Shown: positions 11,839 through 23,512, numbered from the stretch's first letter. The stretch: 64,000 nt of DNA from Gerris lacustris (GCA_951217055.1 OX578279.1:27306173-27370172), one strand, 5' to 3'. Notes: generated by a model not told the origin, from the letters alone. Numbers and translations: made by a program.

Positions 11839-14127
11839 ATTTGCACTAGGGATGGGAGGAACGGTTCCATGAGTGGAACGAGTTACAACGATTCGTTCCA
11901 AACCAATAACTAGTTCCAGGAACTAGTTATTTTTGGAACGGTTCAGTTTATGTTCCAAAGAAACAGTTTCTCTTATACTTTACGTGTTCCTGAGTTTAGT
12001 CCCGGTTCGTTCCTCAATAAGTTCCGTTTCTTTATTAAATAGGTCCACTCTTCAATGACCCTGACGATGAAAAGTTGAAATTAAATACAAACATTTATAA
12101 TAATATTAAGATCTCTTTATTTATTTTTTTATCTTATATTTTTTTATACTGATATTTTAACTACAACCAAGTAAACAGTATAATAAAGATGTTTATGATA
12201 CAACATTATGGTAACCACTAGGGATGGGAGGAACGGTTCCATTAGTGGAACGAGTTACAACGTTTCGTTCCAAACCAATAACTAGTTCCAGGAACTAGTT
12301 ATTTTTGGAACGTATCAGTTTATGTTCTACTACTTAAAAGTATATTTTATACCAGTATAAATAATATTTTTAAATACTAGAATATGTTCTTTCCATAACG
12401 AGATCCTAAAACTAAACAAAAAACAAATTAAATTTCACCTGTTTATTTCGTATTTTTACAAACTATTTACTAAAGCGGAAAACAAAACTAAAAAAACGAA
12501 ACGAGTGGCGAAGGGCGAAAGTGACAAGAGGAAGTTGACTATGGACCTAAAAGAAAAAAAGCGGCAAAGAGGCATCAATGTCTCTGAAAGAGAAAAAGAT
12601 AACGCTTCACTATAACTGGAGTGATTTGGAGACTCGAGCTCTCTTCCCCACTCCATTACTCTACTCTACTATACAAGATAACATAAGACACACACGTTAC
12701 GTTCCAGCTTGGCTGGAACTGGAACTTGGAACGAAACTATATAGTTTTCGTTCCTCGCGAAACGAATCTTTTACGTTCCCTCCGAGTTACAGTTTCGTTA
12801 CGTTATCTCGTTCCCGTTTCGTCTTTTCAGTTACGTTAACGTTACACGTTACTTATTGACGCTTGGAACGAAGATCATTAGTTTCGTTCCAAGAGAAACG
12901 AGTTTTTAACGTTCCCTTTAAGTTAGTTGTTTAGTTTCGTTACTGTTTTCTCGTTTCCGTTTCCTCTTTAATCAGTTACGTTTCGTATTATTTTGCTCGA
13001 TAATTCTTAAAAGATATTATTTTTTTGTAAAATGGTGGTAACAAATTTGTATCGAATTCAAACAATAAAAATTTATTAACTAAATGAAACTCGACAGTAA
13101 AATAAAAACTTCAAAGTCGTTCCAAAAATAACGTAGTTCCATGAAATCTTGGAACGATTGGAACCGTTCCAACACTGGAACTAGTTATTTTTATAGTTAC
13201 GTTCCGTTCCGCCCATCCCTAGTAACCACTTAAAAAGTATGTTTTATACCAGTATAAATAATATTTTTGTAAAAACTAGAATATTATGTTCTTTTCATAA
13301 CGAGATCCTAAAACTATACAAAAGAAAAATTAAATTTCACCTGTTTATTTCGTATTATTTACTAACTTTTTACTAAAGCGGAAAAAGAACTAAAAAAAAC
13401 GAAATGAGTGGCGAAGGGCGAAAGCAGTAAGAGGAAGTTGACTATGGACCTAAAAGAAAAAAAGCGGCAAAAAGGCATCTATTTCTCTGAAAGAGAAAAA
13501 GATAACGCTTCACTATAACTGGAGTGACTCCGAGACTCGAGCTCTCATCCCCACTCCATTACTCTACTCTACTATACAAGACATAAGAGAACACGTTACG
13601 TTCCAACTTGGCTGGAACTGGAACTTGGAACGAAAACTATAGTTTTCGTTCCTCGCGAAACGAATCTTTTACGTTCCCTCCGAGTTACAGTTTCGTTACG
13701 TTTTCTCGTTCCCGTTTCCTCTTTTCAGTTTCGTTACACGTTACGTATTGGCACTTGGAACGAATCATCGGTTTCGTTCCAAGAGAAACAAGTTTTTAAC
13801 GTTCCCTTTAAGTTAGTTGTTTAGTTTCGTTACTGTTTTCTCGTTTCCGTTTCCTCTTTTATCAGTTACGTTTCGTATTATTTTGCTCGATAATCCTTAA
13901 AAGATTTTTTTTTTTTTAAATGGTGGTAACAAATTTGTATCGAATTCAAACAATAAAAATTTATTAACTAAACAAAAGTCGACAGTACAATAAAACAAAA
14001 TAAAAACTTAAAAGTCGTTCCAAAAATAATGTAGTTCCATGAAATCTTGGAACGATTGGAACCGTTCCAACACTGGAACTAGTTATTTTTATAGTTACGT
14101 TCCGTTCCGCCCATCCCTAATTTGCAC
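11839..14127. mobile_element. Non-autonomous hAT-type transposon (outer copy) with 8-bp TSD
   Basis: The element body is 11847..14119. Its ends form an inverted pair (TAGGGATGGGAGGAACG left; CGTTCCGCCCATCCCTA right). It is flanked by perfect 8-bp direct repeats ATTTGCAC at 11839..11846 and 14120..14127, the signature of hAT transposition. GGAACG/CGTTCC motifs are repeated many times inside both subterminal regions, as expected for transposase binding sites. No transposase frame is present, so it needed enzyme in trans. A second copy of the same family is inserted at 12219; without it the outer copy would be about 1.26 kb. Confidence 0.92.
12211..13229. mobile_element. Nested hAT-type copy inside the outer hAT element, 8-bp TSD
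   Basis: The body is 12219..13221 (1003 bp). It is flanked by perfect 8-bp repeats GTAACCAC at 12211..12218 and 13222..13229, with the same TAGGGATGGG/CCCATCCCTA ends as the host element. Past the right duplication the host resumes with TTAAAAAGTATGTTTTATACC, a sequence the nested copy holds internally near 12340. The two interiors are close relatives (for example GGCGAAGGGCGAAAG near 12510 and 13415). This is the later insertion event. Confidence 0.93.
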
Positions 14128-15459
14128 ACCTTGATAATTGAAAAAACTAGCCACCTAATATTACATCATTAATTTCATAGTTGAAAATAAAGTTGTTGAT
14201 TTTATTTTGCAAAAAAGTATAGGTCCAGGGTTTCGATGAAACAGGAGCAGAATTATACTAACACTTCATCTCATTTTTTAGTTAGGGTTAATTTTAAGCA
14301 TTTAATTTTGTTAAAATGTACGGGGTTATTTATGTCAGGGGTTAGGAACAAATTTGGGGAGCGGAAATTAATTCCCTTACTAAGGGTCAGGCTCTGGTTT
14401 ATGAAATACTATAAGAGAATTTCCGGAATGCCGATAACTTAATTAAAAAATAATTATTTTACAAACTCTAAATTTCTAACCACCAAGGAGGTCTACAGTT
14501 GTTTGATTATAAAATAAAAACAATGCCAATATATTTTATATGCACATGTCTGTCATACTATAATAATATTTCATTGTTATAAGAATATAAAATAAAACTT
14601 TTGAAAAAAAAAAAATCTTGTTACCTTAATTTTATTTTATTTTGCCTGACACCACAAAAGTGCGAAGAAAGTAAGAGAATTATATAAAAAAAAATCACTA
14701 GATTTTACCAGTAATGGGTATTCTAGAAATAATAACTACTTTCAAACAAATGAAAAACCTATAGAAACTAGCTAAAACCCTAGGAACTATGAAGTCAGAA
14801 AACTTTTAACTAGTAGCAAACATAAAAACTAATGACAAACCTAGGAACTAATAACTAATAAACTGTTTTGATCCCAAATAATATCAAAGACCTGTCAAAT
14901 TTTTAAGGTATCTTAAAGGTAAATTTATGTTTGACTATGGCATGGACGTCGGGCCCCGTAAAGGACCCGGAAAAGAATTGTCAAATATATTTAACATGGG
15001 AGTGTTTATAGTTGTCATTAGTGTGTCCCGGACACGGACGGTAGTTTGCCGGACCCGCTACGTTCACGCTCCGCCCCGACAAAAGCTAAACAAGACATTT
15101 GAGACACGCCAACTTTCCGGGGCTGTTTCTATTCTAACCTGAAGCATTTAAAAAATGTATTAAAAAAAATTGGTGATGAAAAATTGATTAAGTTCGAGTC
15201 AGAGGGAAACATGCTCTCAACGTGAAAAAGTTTATTACTTATTTTTACAACATTTTAAGGGCTTTAAAACAAAGTGATTTAAAATAATAAAAAAAGTCCT
15301 TACAACTACCAGTACATCTTTGCGAGATGTACAAAAGCCACCCGCTAAAACCCTTCAATTATTTTTTTAAAAGTTATTGAAGAAAAAACGCCATTTTTTG
15401 ACCGAATTGGCGCCGAGATTGACCACACATAAGAAGGCCGAGTCTTGGCTCCGTGGTGA
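14128..15459. other. Mostly AT-rich interval, no gene seen
   Basis: The patch 14930..15140 is G+C-rich and includes the near-palindrome GTGTCCCGGACAC at 15023..15035. The 14927..15142 frame across it resembles nothing I know. About 15315..15335 holds a small hairpin (TACATCT/AGATGTA). The host sequence of the next element begins near 15365. Confidence 0.45.
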
Positions 15460-16004
15460 GGTGTAACCAGCGCCGGCGCTACGCACAGGCGGGGCAGGCG
15501 GCCGCCTGTGGCGGCCAAACTCAGGGGGCGGCCGATGACGACCTGTTTGTTTTATTTTATAAATTGAAAAACAAAATCCATAGTAAATAGTAAATACCAA
15601 AACGATAATAATGTGCGTAACCCCCGTACTGAGTAGGCAGTTAGAGATGGATCCCTAGTACTAACACCCCTGCCCTAGACCTAGACAATACCTTATCAGG
15701 TGCTGTTTAAGTTAAGTAGACTAGCTAATCGCATTTCGGGATGATTCTTGGTTACACTGGTGTTATTTCTTTTTATTCCTAAAAAAAACTATCGACTGTC
15801 TTTGCTATTATATGAGTACATAATATTTATCTTTGTATGTACATATTTTTATTTCTCTCGTAACCCTCCTAAGCCTTTTCCATTATACCGCATATCTTTT
15901 TTTTTTATTTATTCACTTCCTCTTTCATACCCCTTTATAGCTGTTACATTTTCTACCTTTCCCTAATTTATTAATTGTTATACACCTCCTAATCCTAATA
16001 AAAA

Positions 16005-16447
16005 ATATACGTGTGGTGTCACGGGACCCCCGGTGGGAACGAAGTTCCTTGCATTTTTCATAATAATTATAAGAGACAAAATTAAAAGTAACTAACTAAA
16101 CTGTTAAAGGCGAAGTTAAAGTCATAAATAAAAAAATATTTATGAAAGTTATTTGTCTCATTAAATAGATAAAGTTAGAATTTTGATCCGGCCTAAAATT
16201 CCAATTTTAATTTTTAAGCTTACGTTTACACGAGCGTTGCGCGTGAACGGATAACCTTGTCCAACGAACTCAACCTGGGCATTGATAAAATGAACATGTG
16301 TACCAAATTTCAACTAACTCGGCCATCTTTTACTCAGGTTATCGTCATCGGTAGATTTCGTGACGCTTGGTTTTGTGACGGTGATTTTGGTCGTTTTTTT
16401 CGGATTCACTCCCGGGCTCCAGAACGGGCCATAAGGGACTTCGTTCC
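16005..16447 (+). mobile_element. Family B element nested in the hAT-type element
   Basis: It starts with ACGTGTGGTGTC just after an A/T run and carries GGAACGAAGTTCC near the left. It then holds a core shared with family A (CTTACGTTTACACGAGCGTTG, GTCCAACGAACTC, GGGCATTGATAAAATGAACA) and ends with ACTTCGTTCC. AATAAAAA occurs directly outside both ends (15997..16004 and 16448..16455). That is a candidate 8-bp target duplication, but low complexity makes it weak. The 16257..16499 frame is not a known protein. Confidence 0.7.
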
Positions 16448-16555
16448 AATAAAAATCGGTCCGAAACAAATCAGACAAAGTTTTTCATATACGAGTTAAT
16501 AAATACTTCGCCCAGTGTTTTCTATTTATTAGTTTTAGTAGGTACATTTAATTAT

Positions 16556-16960
16556 TATAGAATATTTTCATCAAAATTTAAAAATAACTTCTCCTCGGAA
16601 GGGAATCGATCCTAGCCTCTCTCCGTCCGGGGTTAAAGTTATTTTCACTGGAACTTGATTATTCCAGGGAAAACGGCTTATATAGTTAGATACATATTTA
16701 AATGGACTAAATTTTAGAATTTTTTAATCAAAATCGTCGAAACCGTTTTCGGGAATTAAGTTTTTCACGGCTCCAAATTTGGAGCTAAAATTCATTTCAG
16801 GATATGATTTTACTGAACATGTTTGCCAAATTTTGTCAAAACTAGCCCAGTAGATTGTAGATTAGGATCCAGGTGTCTACACAGACATAATCAGACATTT
16901 TTTAAAAACCGTTATTAAAAAAAAATTGTTGAATAACTTTCTCTTTATATGAGAAAGTAA
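16556..16960 (+). repeat. Family E repeat with an antisense tRNA-like block
   Basis: TTTTTTAATCAAAATCGTCG followed by ACCGTTTT is shared with the intron copy near 34125 and, reversed, with 48422..48490. Upstream, 16595..16645 holds GGGAATCGATCC, which read in reverse is one base away from the Pol III B-box GGTTCGANNCC pattern. A comparable AATCGAAC block sits at the same relative place in the intron copy. This is a possible tRNA-derived module; no intact tRNA fold was found. Confidence 0.4.
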
Positions 16961-17163
16961 ACGAACCCAACACAAATTTGAGACTTTCCAGTTATTTTTT
17001 TGTGTAATAAACCAATCACATAAATCTAGAAAAGCCCCAAAAAATCACAATTCTCCTCCCCCCCCCCCCCCCCCCTCGGTCAAAAAAATCCTATTTCAAT
17101 GGGGCGGCCAAAAACCGTCTTGCCTGTGGCGGCCAAAAGTGTAGCACCGGCGCTGGGTGTAAC

Positions 17164-20100
17164 GGATTTTAAACCTGTCAAAAAACCAGCTAGGCTCGCC
17201 GAGTCACTCCGGACTATCTGAGTTCCCCCATCACGGTGTGTTTTGGAGTGGCGCAGGGCCATCAGGTCCAAACAGAATCTGCAACTCACTACTCAGACTT
17301 TTCCCATTTTTTTTTTTTTTTTTTGCCATGGAGCCAAAAAGCAAAATTTATTCCTCCATCCCCATATGAAAGACAATCTGTCCTAACTATCCTCGCCAGG
17401 TAGAGCCTGAACAATCTACCCGGACAACTCACGTCCTCAACCCGTGCCCGGCCCGTTCTAACATATATACACCTTAAAACTCCAATATACAGGCGAGAAC
17501 CAGGATTAATGTAATTTACATCATATTCAAAAATAAGTTGTGAGAGAGGGTTTGTAGGTTGTTACAACTAAACTGATTTTAATAATTTTTTTTATAATTA
17601 TTCAGTAAAGCCATAACTTATGTTCCAATCACTTAATACATATTTAACACTAATTCTTAAGCACTGATTGTTTGTTTTGTCTGTGATTATTTTAGTCTCA
17701 CAGAATTAAAGTTTAATGGGAAATCAAAATAAAAAAAATGAAATGATAATAATTTATTGTAATTTTTGTTATTATTAATTTATTATTTTACAAGAAAAAC
17801 TATGAGTAGTGGTATTTTTTTAAAACAAAAAACCTTTAATAAAATTTCTTAATAAATCCAAATTCAAATAAAATATTTTTGAAGTATTGCATCAAGGTTG
17901 GGACTAGTTAAGAAGGGGATTTGATTGCGAACTCAGAACACGTATCCCTTAGCTTAAGGACTATGAACAATTATTATGATATATAGGAAGACTGAAAAAC
18001 CTCGCCTGCTTCGCTCCATTAACTCTCCCGGGCAATAGATCAACTCCAACCCGACTTTACAGTACCTTCAGAGCAAGAGAACGACTAAAACCTTGTGCTA
18101 GAAAAGCCATTGATGTTCTGTAGGAAATTCACAGCTTGTTACAAGAGCTGTATAATTGGAAAGCACTGACTTTAAATTAAATATACAACAAGGAATCGAT
18201 CGAGAAAGAAACGAGTGTCTTAATTTAGTAAATAAAAAGAGCTGTTAAAACTAAATAGTTTAAAAGATAAGATATAAATGTAATAATAGTTTTTCTTAAT
18301 ACATATTCCGTTTAACTTAAAATATTTGTATATTACTATTCATAAAATGGGTTTCGTGATTCTTAAAAAATAATAAAAAAAAAAAATTGTATTAAAAAGG
18401 TATGATACATACGGAAAAGAGCATGATAAAGTATAATATATCTCTCTATACCCTGAAGATTTTATATTGCCCTACAATATTATAAAAAAGGACATAGTTA
18501 CTTAAAAAGAGAAGAATGTACCATGTAAATAAAATATTGAAAAAAAGTTCTTAAATTGACATACAACACATCCATGTTTGGGATAATATAGTGATCCTCA
18601 TGTAATATTGATTGAACAATTATTTAAGACTAATAACTAAATAACGGTTAATTACAAGTTGCATTAAAACTGTGACACAACAGATAACGTTGTAATGCGG
18701 CTTGGGCCTGCCTTCTACAACTATGATGATGGATAACACAAGGTTGTCTTGATGACTATATATGACCATATAATAAATATAAATATTGCACTCATGACCG
18801 ACAGACTTTGTATCTTAGTTTCTAAATTAAAAAGTAATTAAAATGTGCATGTTATTTAACAGTTATTTAACTATCTTAACAGAAAAAATTATAGAATTAG
18901 TTGTGCATAAAACAACTAGCAATCTCATATTGAATAAAAATTGCTAGCTCACTCATAATAAATAAAGTTCACTAACTGTTCTGTTGGAGTTTCAAAAGAA
19001 CAATTAATCAAGGTAGTGACAAAAACCTAATAGCTGAATTAATTTGTAAAGAGACAATTTGGAGACAGTTTAGAAGACGACTATGACAGGTAGAATGTGG
19101 TCTGAAGATATAACCATTTATTATTTATTTTTTAATTAATTTAATGTCTAAACTTTTGTGCTTAGTCACTGTAACATCATTATTCCAAATTACTCATAAC
19201 ATAATGACTAGGTTATAAATAAATAGGTGTATCGATTTGCTAAGTTACATCACTTCGACAAACACGATAATTAAGGATTTCGTATAATTATCTTAATATC
19301 CACCTGGTCGGTGTCATGGTATTTGAAATTTATTTATAAATCGAAGAAATGTTCTATTTATAAGATTAATTACAAAACTAATATTAGAGCATGCGAAGAG
19401 ATTAGCATTGTTTAAAAACTAAAACGACGGAATAATTTTAAAATGCCAAAGAGTGTTTGTAAATTTTCTATAAATAATAACGAATCGAAAGTAATTAAAA
19501 GTATTGCCTTTTAGATTCGTTAAGTGGAATTGATTTGTAAAATGTTAACTAGAGTTTGTAGGTAGAGTGAAACAAGGATTTGGACAAACATTTAGCTACT
19601 GTTCAATACATTCAACAACTTTTAAGTTTAAGCAACGAAGCCAGTTGTTTCTGGAGACCAAGAGCTCTTTAGCCAACCTCTACCACTTAACTTTTGACAA
19701 AAACAACGGTGGAGCCACGATAGGATTCCAGAGCTTTCAGACTCTGGTCTCAATTTAGAAGTTTTAGTTGAGAAAGTTCTAAGTTCTTTATCTTCACTAG
19801 AAAGACTTCATAGCTCACACGCAACTATCACAGGACAACTATGAATGTGGCTGCAGAACAATCCTTTCTAAAGGTTAAGCTTATTAAGTTTCGTTATTGA
19901 GAATATTAAATCGAAAAATTATTCCTAAATACACCAACTCCAGTCACATATTCGACCCCTCACGTGGAAAATGTTTAGTCTTCGTCACATTTATTCTATT
20001 CTAACCTCACTTAGCTTTCAGTGGTCGTCGGTTGTTGAAATTTTGCATCCAAAATTTCTCTATATTAGAAATTTATTGATTTTGCTAAAACAAATGATTT

Positions 20101-20173
20101 TGTGTAAATAGTTTGTTATTGATGGATTAAATATAGATGTAATTAAATACAATCAAAACTATAGTTGATTTTT
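17164..20173. other. AT-rich interval, no gene seen
   Basis: 17164..17500 resumes the host sequence of the hAT insertion and is less AT-rich. Past 17500 there is only AT-rich DNA with long A/T runs and no recognised repeat. The 19567..19758 frame has no known domain. Confidence 0.5.
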
Positions 20174-20348
20174 ACTGGTCTTATATTGCTTTGCTTTGAA
20201 AGTTTCATCGCACGTTTCCGTTACCCCAATTTTGAACCACTTCCCGTTTTTCAATCTTCCCCAAATTTTGCACATAAAAACAATTAAGGTGAAGAATACA
20301 GAAACAAAAAAAAAACAAAAAAAAAAAAAAATTGAAAATAAGACCAGT
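20174..20348 (+). mobile_element. Family C element, monomer
   Basis: Bounded by ACTGGTCTTAT (left) and ATAAGACCAGT (right), an 11-bp perfect inverted pair. The single ~110-bp core runs from AGTTTCATCGCACGTTTCCG through CTTCCCCAAATTTTGCACAT to AAGGTGAAGAATACAGAAAC, then a long A-rich tract. Homology to the other copies continues past the right TIR (TTTCAAAAATGGTATTT), so the true right end may be near 20390. No protein. Confidence 0.75.
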
Positions 20349-20624
20349 TTTCAAAAATGGTATTTGTATATTAATTATTATTATTTTTTAAAAGCGAGAC
20401 GTTTCAACCCGTTACATTGCTTATAAGGTCATTTCCATATCACAGATATTTGTAAATTAAAAAATGTTGACAATAACAGTAATTCAAAAATGTCCGTTCC
20501 TTCTTTTCTTATAATATATTAACATTAACAATTATATTTGGAAATAATACATCAATTTTGATATATTTAATGGTAAAAACAAATTTATAAAATGAAAAAT
20601 ACTTAAAATTCAGTGTATTTTTTT

Positions 20625-20650
20625 TTTATATATATATATATATATATTTC
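20625..20650. repeat. T-run and (TA)n microsatellite
   Basis: A T homopolymer followed by about 20 bp of alternating T and A. Confidence 0.85.
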
Positions 20651-20689
20651 CTTCATGAGAGTTCTTAATTATAAAAATTAAAGGACGCA

Positions 20690-20960
20690 AAGGTTGCCGA
20701 CAGAGACCCACCCCTAAGACCCTACAGAGATCACTTCCCCAAGATATTGGGTAATCATCGAACTTGGGTGTCAGGAATCAGACCCTGAACCTTCTGCATG
20801 AGAGGTGCTATCATAAAAATGATAGTAATGAGCTATCATTTTCATGATTGAGCGATGATAAAAATTGAGTGACAGACAGGCGGACAAGGGATCATAAAAT
20901 AATGTCACCTGAAATTTGAAACGAATATCTGTCTCTTGGAATTCAAAGGAATCGGGGATT
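20690..20960 (+). repeat. Diverged family A fragment with small hairpins
   Basis: The 3' part (GAGTGACAGACAGGCGGACAA, GAAACGAATATCTGTCTCTTGGAATT) matches the family A interior after its GACAGACAGAC tract. Upstream, CTATCATAAAAATGATAG (~20809..20826) is a perfect 7-bp-stem hairpin, and GCTATCATTTTCATGATTGAGC is a looser one. The start and end are lost. Confidence 0.5.
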
Positions 20961-22594
20961 CAATCGAACCTTAACAAGGTGTATTTTCCATAATTTACAC
21001 AAATAATGATGGAATAATCAATATTTTGTTAGAGCAAGGGCTTAGCTTTTCCAAATTAATAAAAAGATAATATTACCTTAGTTAATATTAAGGTAGTAGT
21101 GTAACCATACACATATTTTACATGTGTGTATTCAATTGGTGAATTATGATTTTACATTCATTAATTTGATAGTTATTAAATGTGTGATTATTACAAATAA
21201 TTTAATATTCCCTTGTAAAAGTGGAATTATATTGCTTTTAAGTCATTAATTTGAAGTAGGGTGGTTTAAGCAACAATCTCGTGTCTACACTTCAATAATG
21301 CACATCATTAACTCTTCAGTATAATCATACACACGAGTCTAAATAGCGAAATGAATATTTGTAGTAGAATGATTGGGATCATGACTAATTAAATTAAAAA
21401 ATGTTTATATTCATGAAGAGGTAATACTAGTTACTACTGATAATAATCTATATATATCCTAGAAATCTTATCCTCATATAAAATTTTGTTTAAGCAGAAT
21501 CTCAATTTCATCCGATATGATGACTTGTAACACCTAATTTAATTTATTATTTTTTATTTTTTTTCACTCTTAAGTTATAAATGAAAGCCGCTTAAATAAT
21601 TGTTGAGTGTTTATTTTAACAATGTCATTTACGTTTAATTATAAAATCTTAATAATTTTAGAGTTCAAATCAATTTAACATTTTAAAACGTTTTTACGAG
21701 GGCTGATTACCGAGAACTATTTTTTATTTTAATGTATTAAAAAAAAACCCTTCTACGAATTATTGTATTCAATTGCATTACTATATTCCTCTTATAAGTA
21801 GGATTCATTGTAAAGGGTCCTATGGATCCTGAAGGGTTTTATAATAAATGCCTACTAAATATAAATAAAATTATGCTACATTTCCCTCAAAAATACATAC
21901 ATAACAACAAAAAAATATTCTGATAACTTGTGTACAATGCTCACAAGCATAAAATTATACCCGAATTTAGGGTGCTTTTTACAAAGGCGAATTTTTAATT
22001 TTGTCCTGAAATCTTCAGCTCTAAATTCATATTGCGTATTATATGCGAGATTTTACGGTACTTATTTTGAGCTCTATAAATGAAAAACGTTTGTAGTAGA
22101 AAAATAAATATGAAAATAGTTTTCTAGAATAAAATATTTATCTCAAATACTTAAATATTGCTGATGTATTAGTATTTCAAATCATTTGCCCGACGAATGA
22201 CTTTTTCAATAACATTAATATTGTATTGAAAATAAGTTCTCAGGATCGGAAAGATTTATCTGAAAGGAATTATTAATGTTTATTTATATAAATTGTTATA
22301 ATATACTCGTATTTCAAAATAAATAATTTTGGAAATGAAAATGTAGAACCAGTTTCATTAATCAAAACTCAGCTAGTGGGGGGAAAATATAAAACTAAAT
22401 TTTGGCACAAATCACAAAAATGATGATGGTGGACTGCAATAGGGTATTTATCTATCTTTTTAAAACGACTAACTATGTAAATATAAATATTTATTACAAA
22501 ATATAATTACATATTGATTTACAAAAAAGTAGACAGGAGTAGGTACTTAATTATTTAATTTGAGCTGTGGCCCATTGGGGCACGTCTCAAAAAA
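20961..22594. other. AT-rich interval, no gene seen
   Basis: No recognised repeat, no coding-like frame. Confidence 0.5.
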
Positions 22595-22663
22595 ATGTTG
22601 CATCACATCTTTATAAGTTATAAAGATGTGATGCAACATCTTATGTTATAAATTATAACATAA
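22595..22663. repeat. Two adjacent perfect hairpins
   Basis: 22595..22615 and 22619..22639 are exact reverse complements (21 bp) separated only by AGT. Just downstream, TTATGTTATA and TATAACATAA form a second perfect stem around AAT. A 3-nt loop is too small for a typical pre-miRNA. A cruciform-prone site or a replication-error palindrome is more likely. Confidence 0.9.
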
Positions 22664-22929
22664 CTGATCCAAAATTAAAAATTTCGTATAACCTAAGAAA
22701 ATGTGCAATTTTAATTACACATATATTAAAGTAAAATTCAACTCATAGTTAATAGTTGCCAATTTTAATTTAAGTAGATTAAAAAAAAATGGTTTAACGT
22801 TCTACGCCAATTAAGTACAATTTAAATACTTACTTTAGAGTTACAAATAAATCGGCATAAATCACTTCAAATCAATTGTTTCCTCACTTTCTTGAATCTT
22901 TGGAGCAGCATCTCAAGGAAGGCTGTTTT

Positions 22930-23512
22930 AGAGCTAAAAATGCTTTTATCTACGATTGATACGAAATATAAACATTATATCTCTGTTTAGATGCGTAGAA
23001 AGTGATTGTTTACGTACTTGTATTCATTGCGCATGCGCGTCTCATAGTTCTGAAGAATTCCTCTTCTTTACCACCCTAGTGCGGTAAAGAACAGGAATTC
23101 TTCAGCTTTACGCACGATTAGGGAGTTTGTTTACATTTAACAAAACTAATTTGCTGCCCTTTTATTAAAATAACTGTTTATATCGAGTTTTTAGTGAAAA
23201 ACAATGAGTGAATCAAGTGACTTTGACGAAAATGTGGAGAATAATTAATTCGGCAAAAAATACAACTCAAGAATTAATGTCATCTTCATCAAGAGAGAGA
23301 TACGAACTTACATACAGCAAGTTTATTTTTTTCTGTATTTATTATTTAAATCTAACAATCGTAGATAAAGTACGGTACGCAACTCGTGCGAAAACGGGCA
23401 TTTTGCATTGCTCGTGTGGTTTTACTACCCTCGCTGTCGCTCGGGTGCAAACTCCACACTCGCATGCAAAATGCTACTTTCCGCACTCGACGCGTAATGT
23501 ACTATTCTAGAT
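22930..23512 (+). mobile_element. Deletion derivative of a possible Crypton-like transposon
   Basis: Shares with 37105..37545 a left part (CTACGATTGATAC, TCTGTTTAGATGCGTAGAA, TTCATTGCGCATGCGCGT), GAGTTTGTTTACATTT, and a right part (TACGGTACGCAAC, TGCTCGTGTGGTTTTACTACC, GACGCGTAATGTACTA). Only this copy keeps an ORF start at 23204: MSESSDFDENVEN then a stop. A frame-shifted continuation reads SSRERYELTYSKF (~23283..23325), which resembles the N-terminal SAM-like region of tyrosine-recombinase (DUF3504/Crypton) proteins. The catalytic domain is absent. A hairpin with GAAGAATTCC/GGAATTCTTC arms lies at ~23051..23106. Confidence 0.5.

Larger units (their letters stand above)
15460..17163. mobile_element. 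hAT-type element, TIR CAGCGCCGG, 8-bp TSD, interrupted by family B
   Basis: The body is 15468..17155 (1688 bp). Left terminus is CAGCGCCGGCGCTAC; the right terminus reversed reads CAGCGCCGGTGCTAC, 14 of 15 identical. Both subterminal regions carry GGCGGCC/GGCCGCC repeats. Perfect 8-bp duplications GGTGTAAC lie at 15460..15467 and 17156..17163. No transposase frame is present. Families B (16005..16447) and E (~16556..16960) lie inside, so at least part of the interior is secondary insertion. A poly-C run sits at ~17056..17075. Confidence 0.9.

Noticed and set aside
12456..12859. Open frames on both strands inside the hAT-type elements (also 13608..13799)
   Set aside because: They are built of GGAACG/CGTTCC repeats and show no transposase motifs (no BED zinc finger, no hAT dimerisation region).
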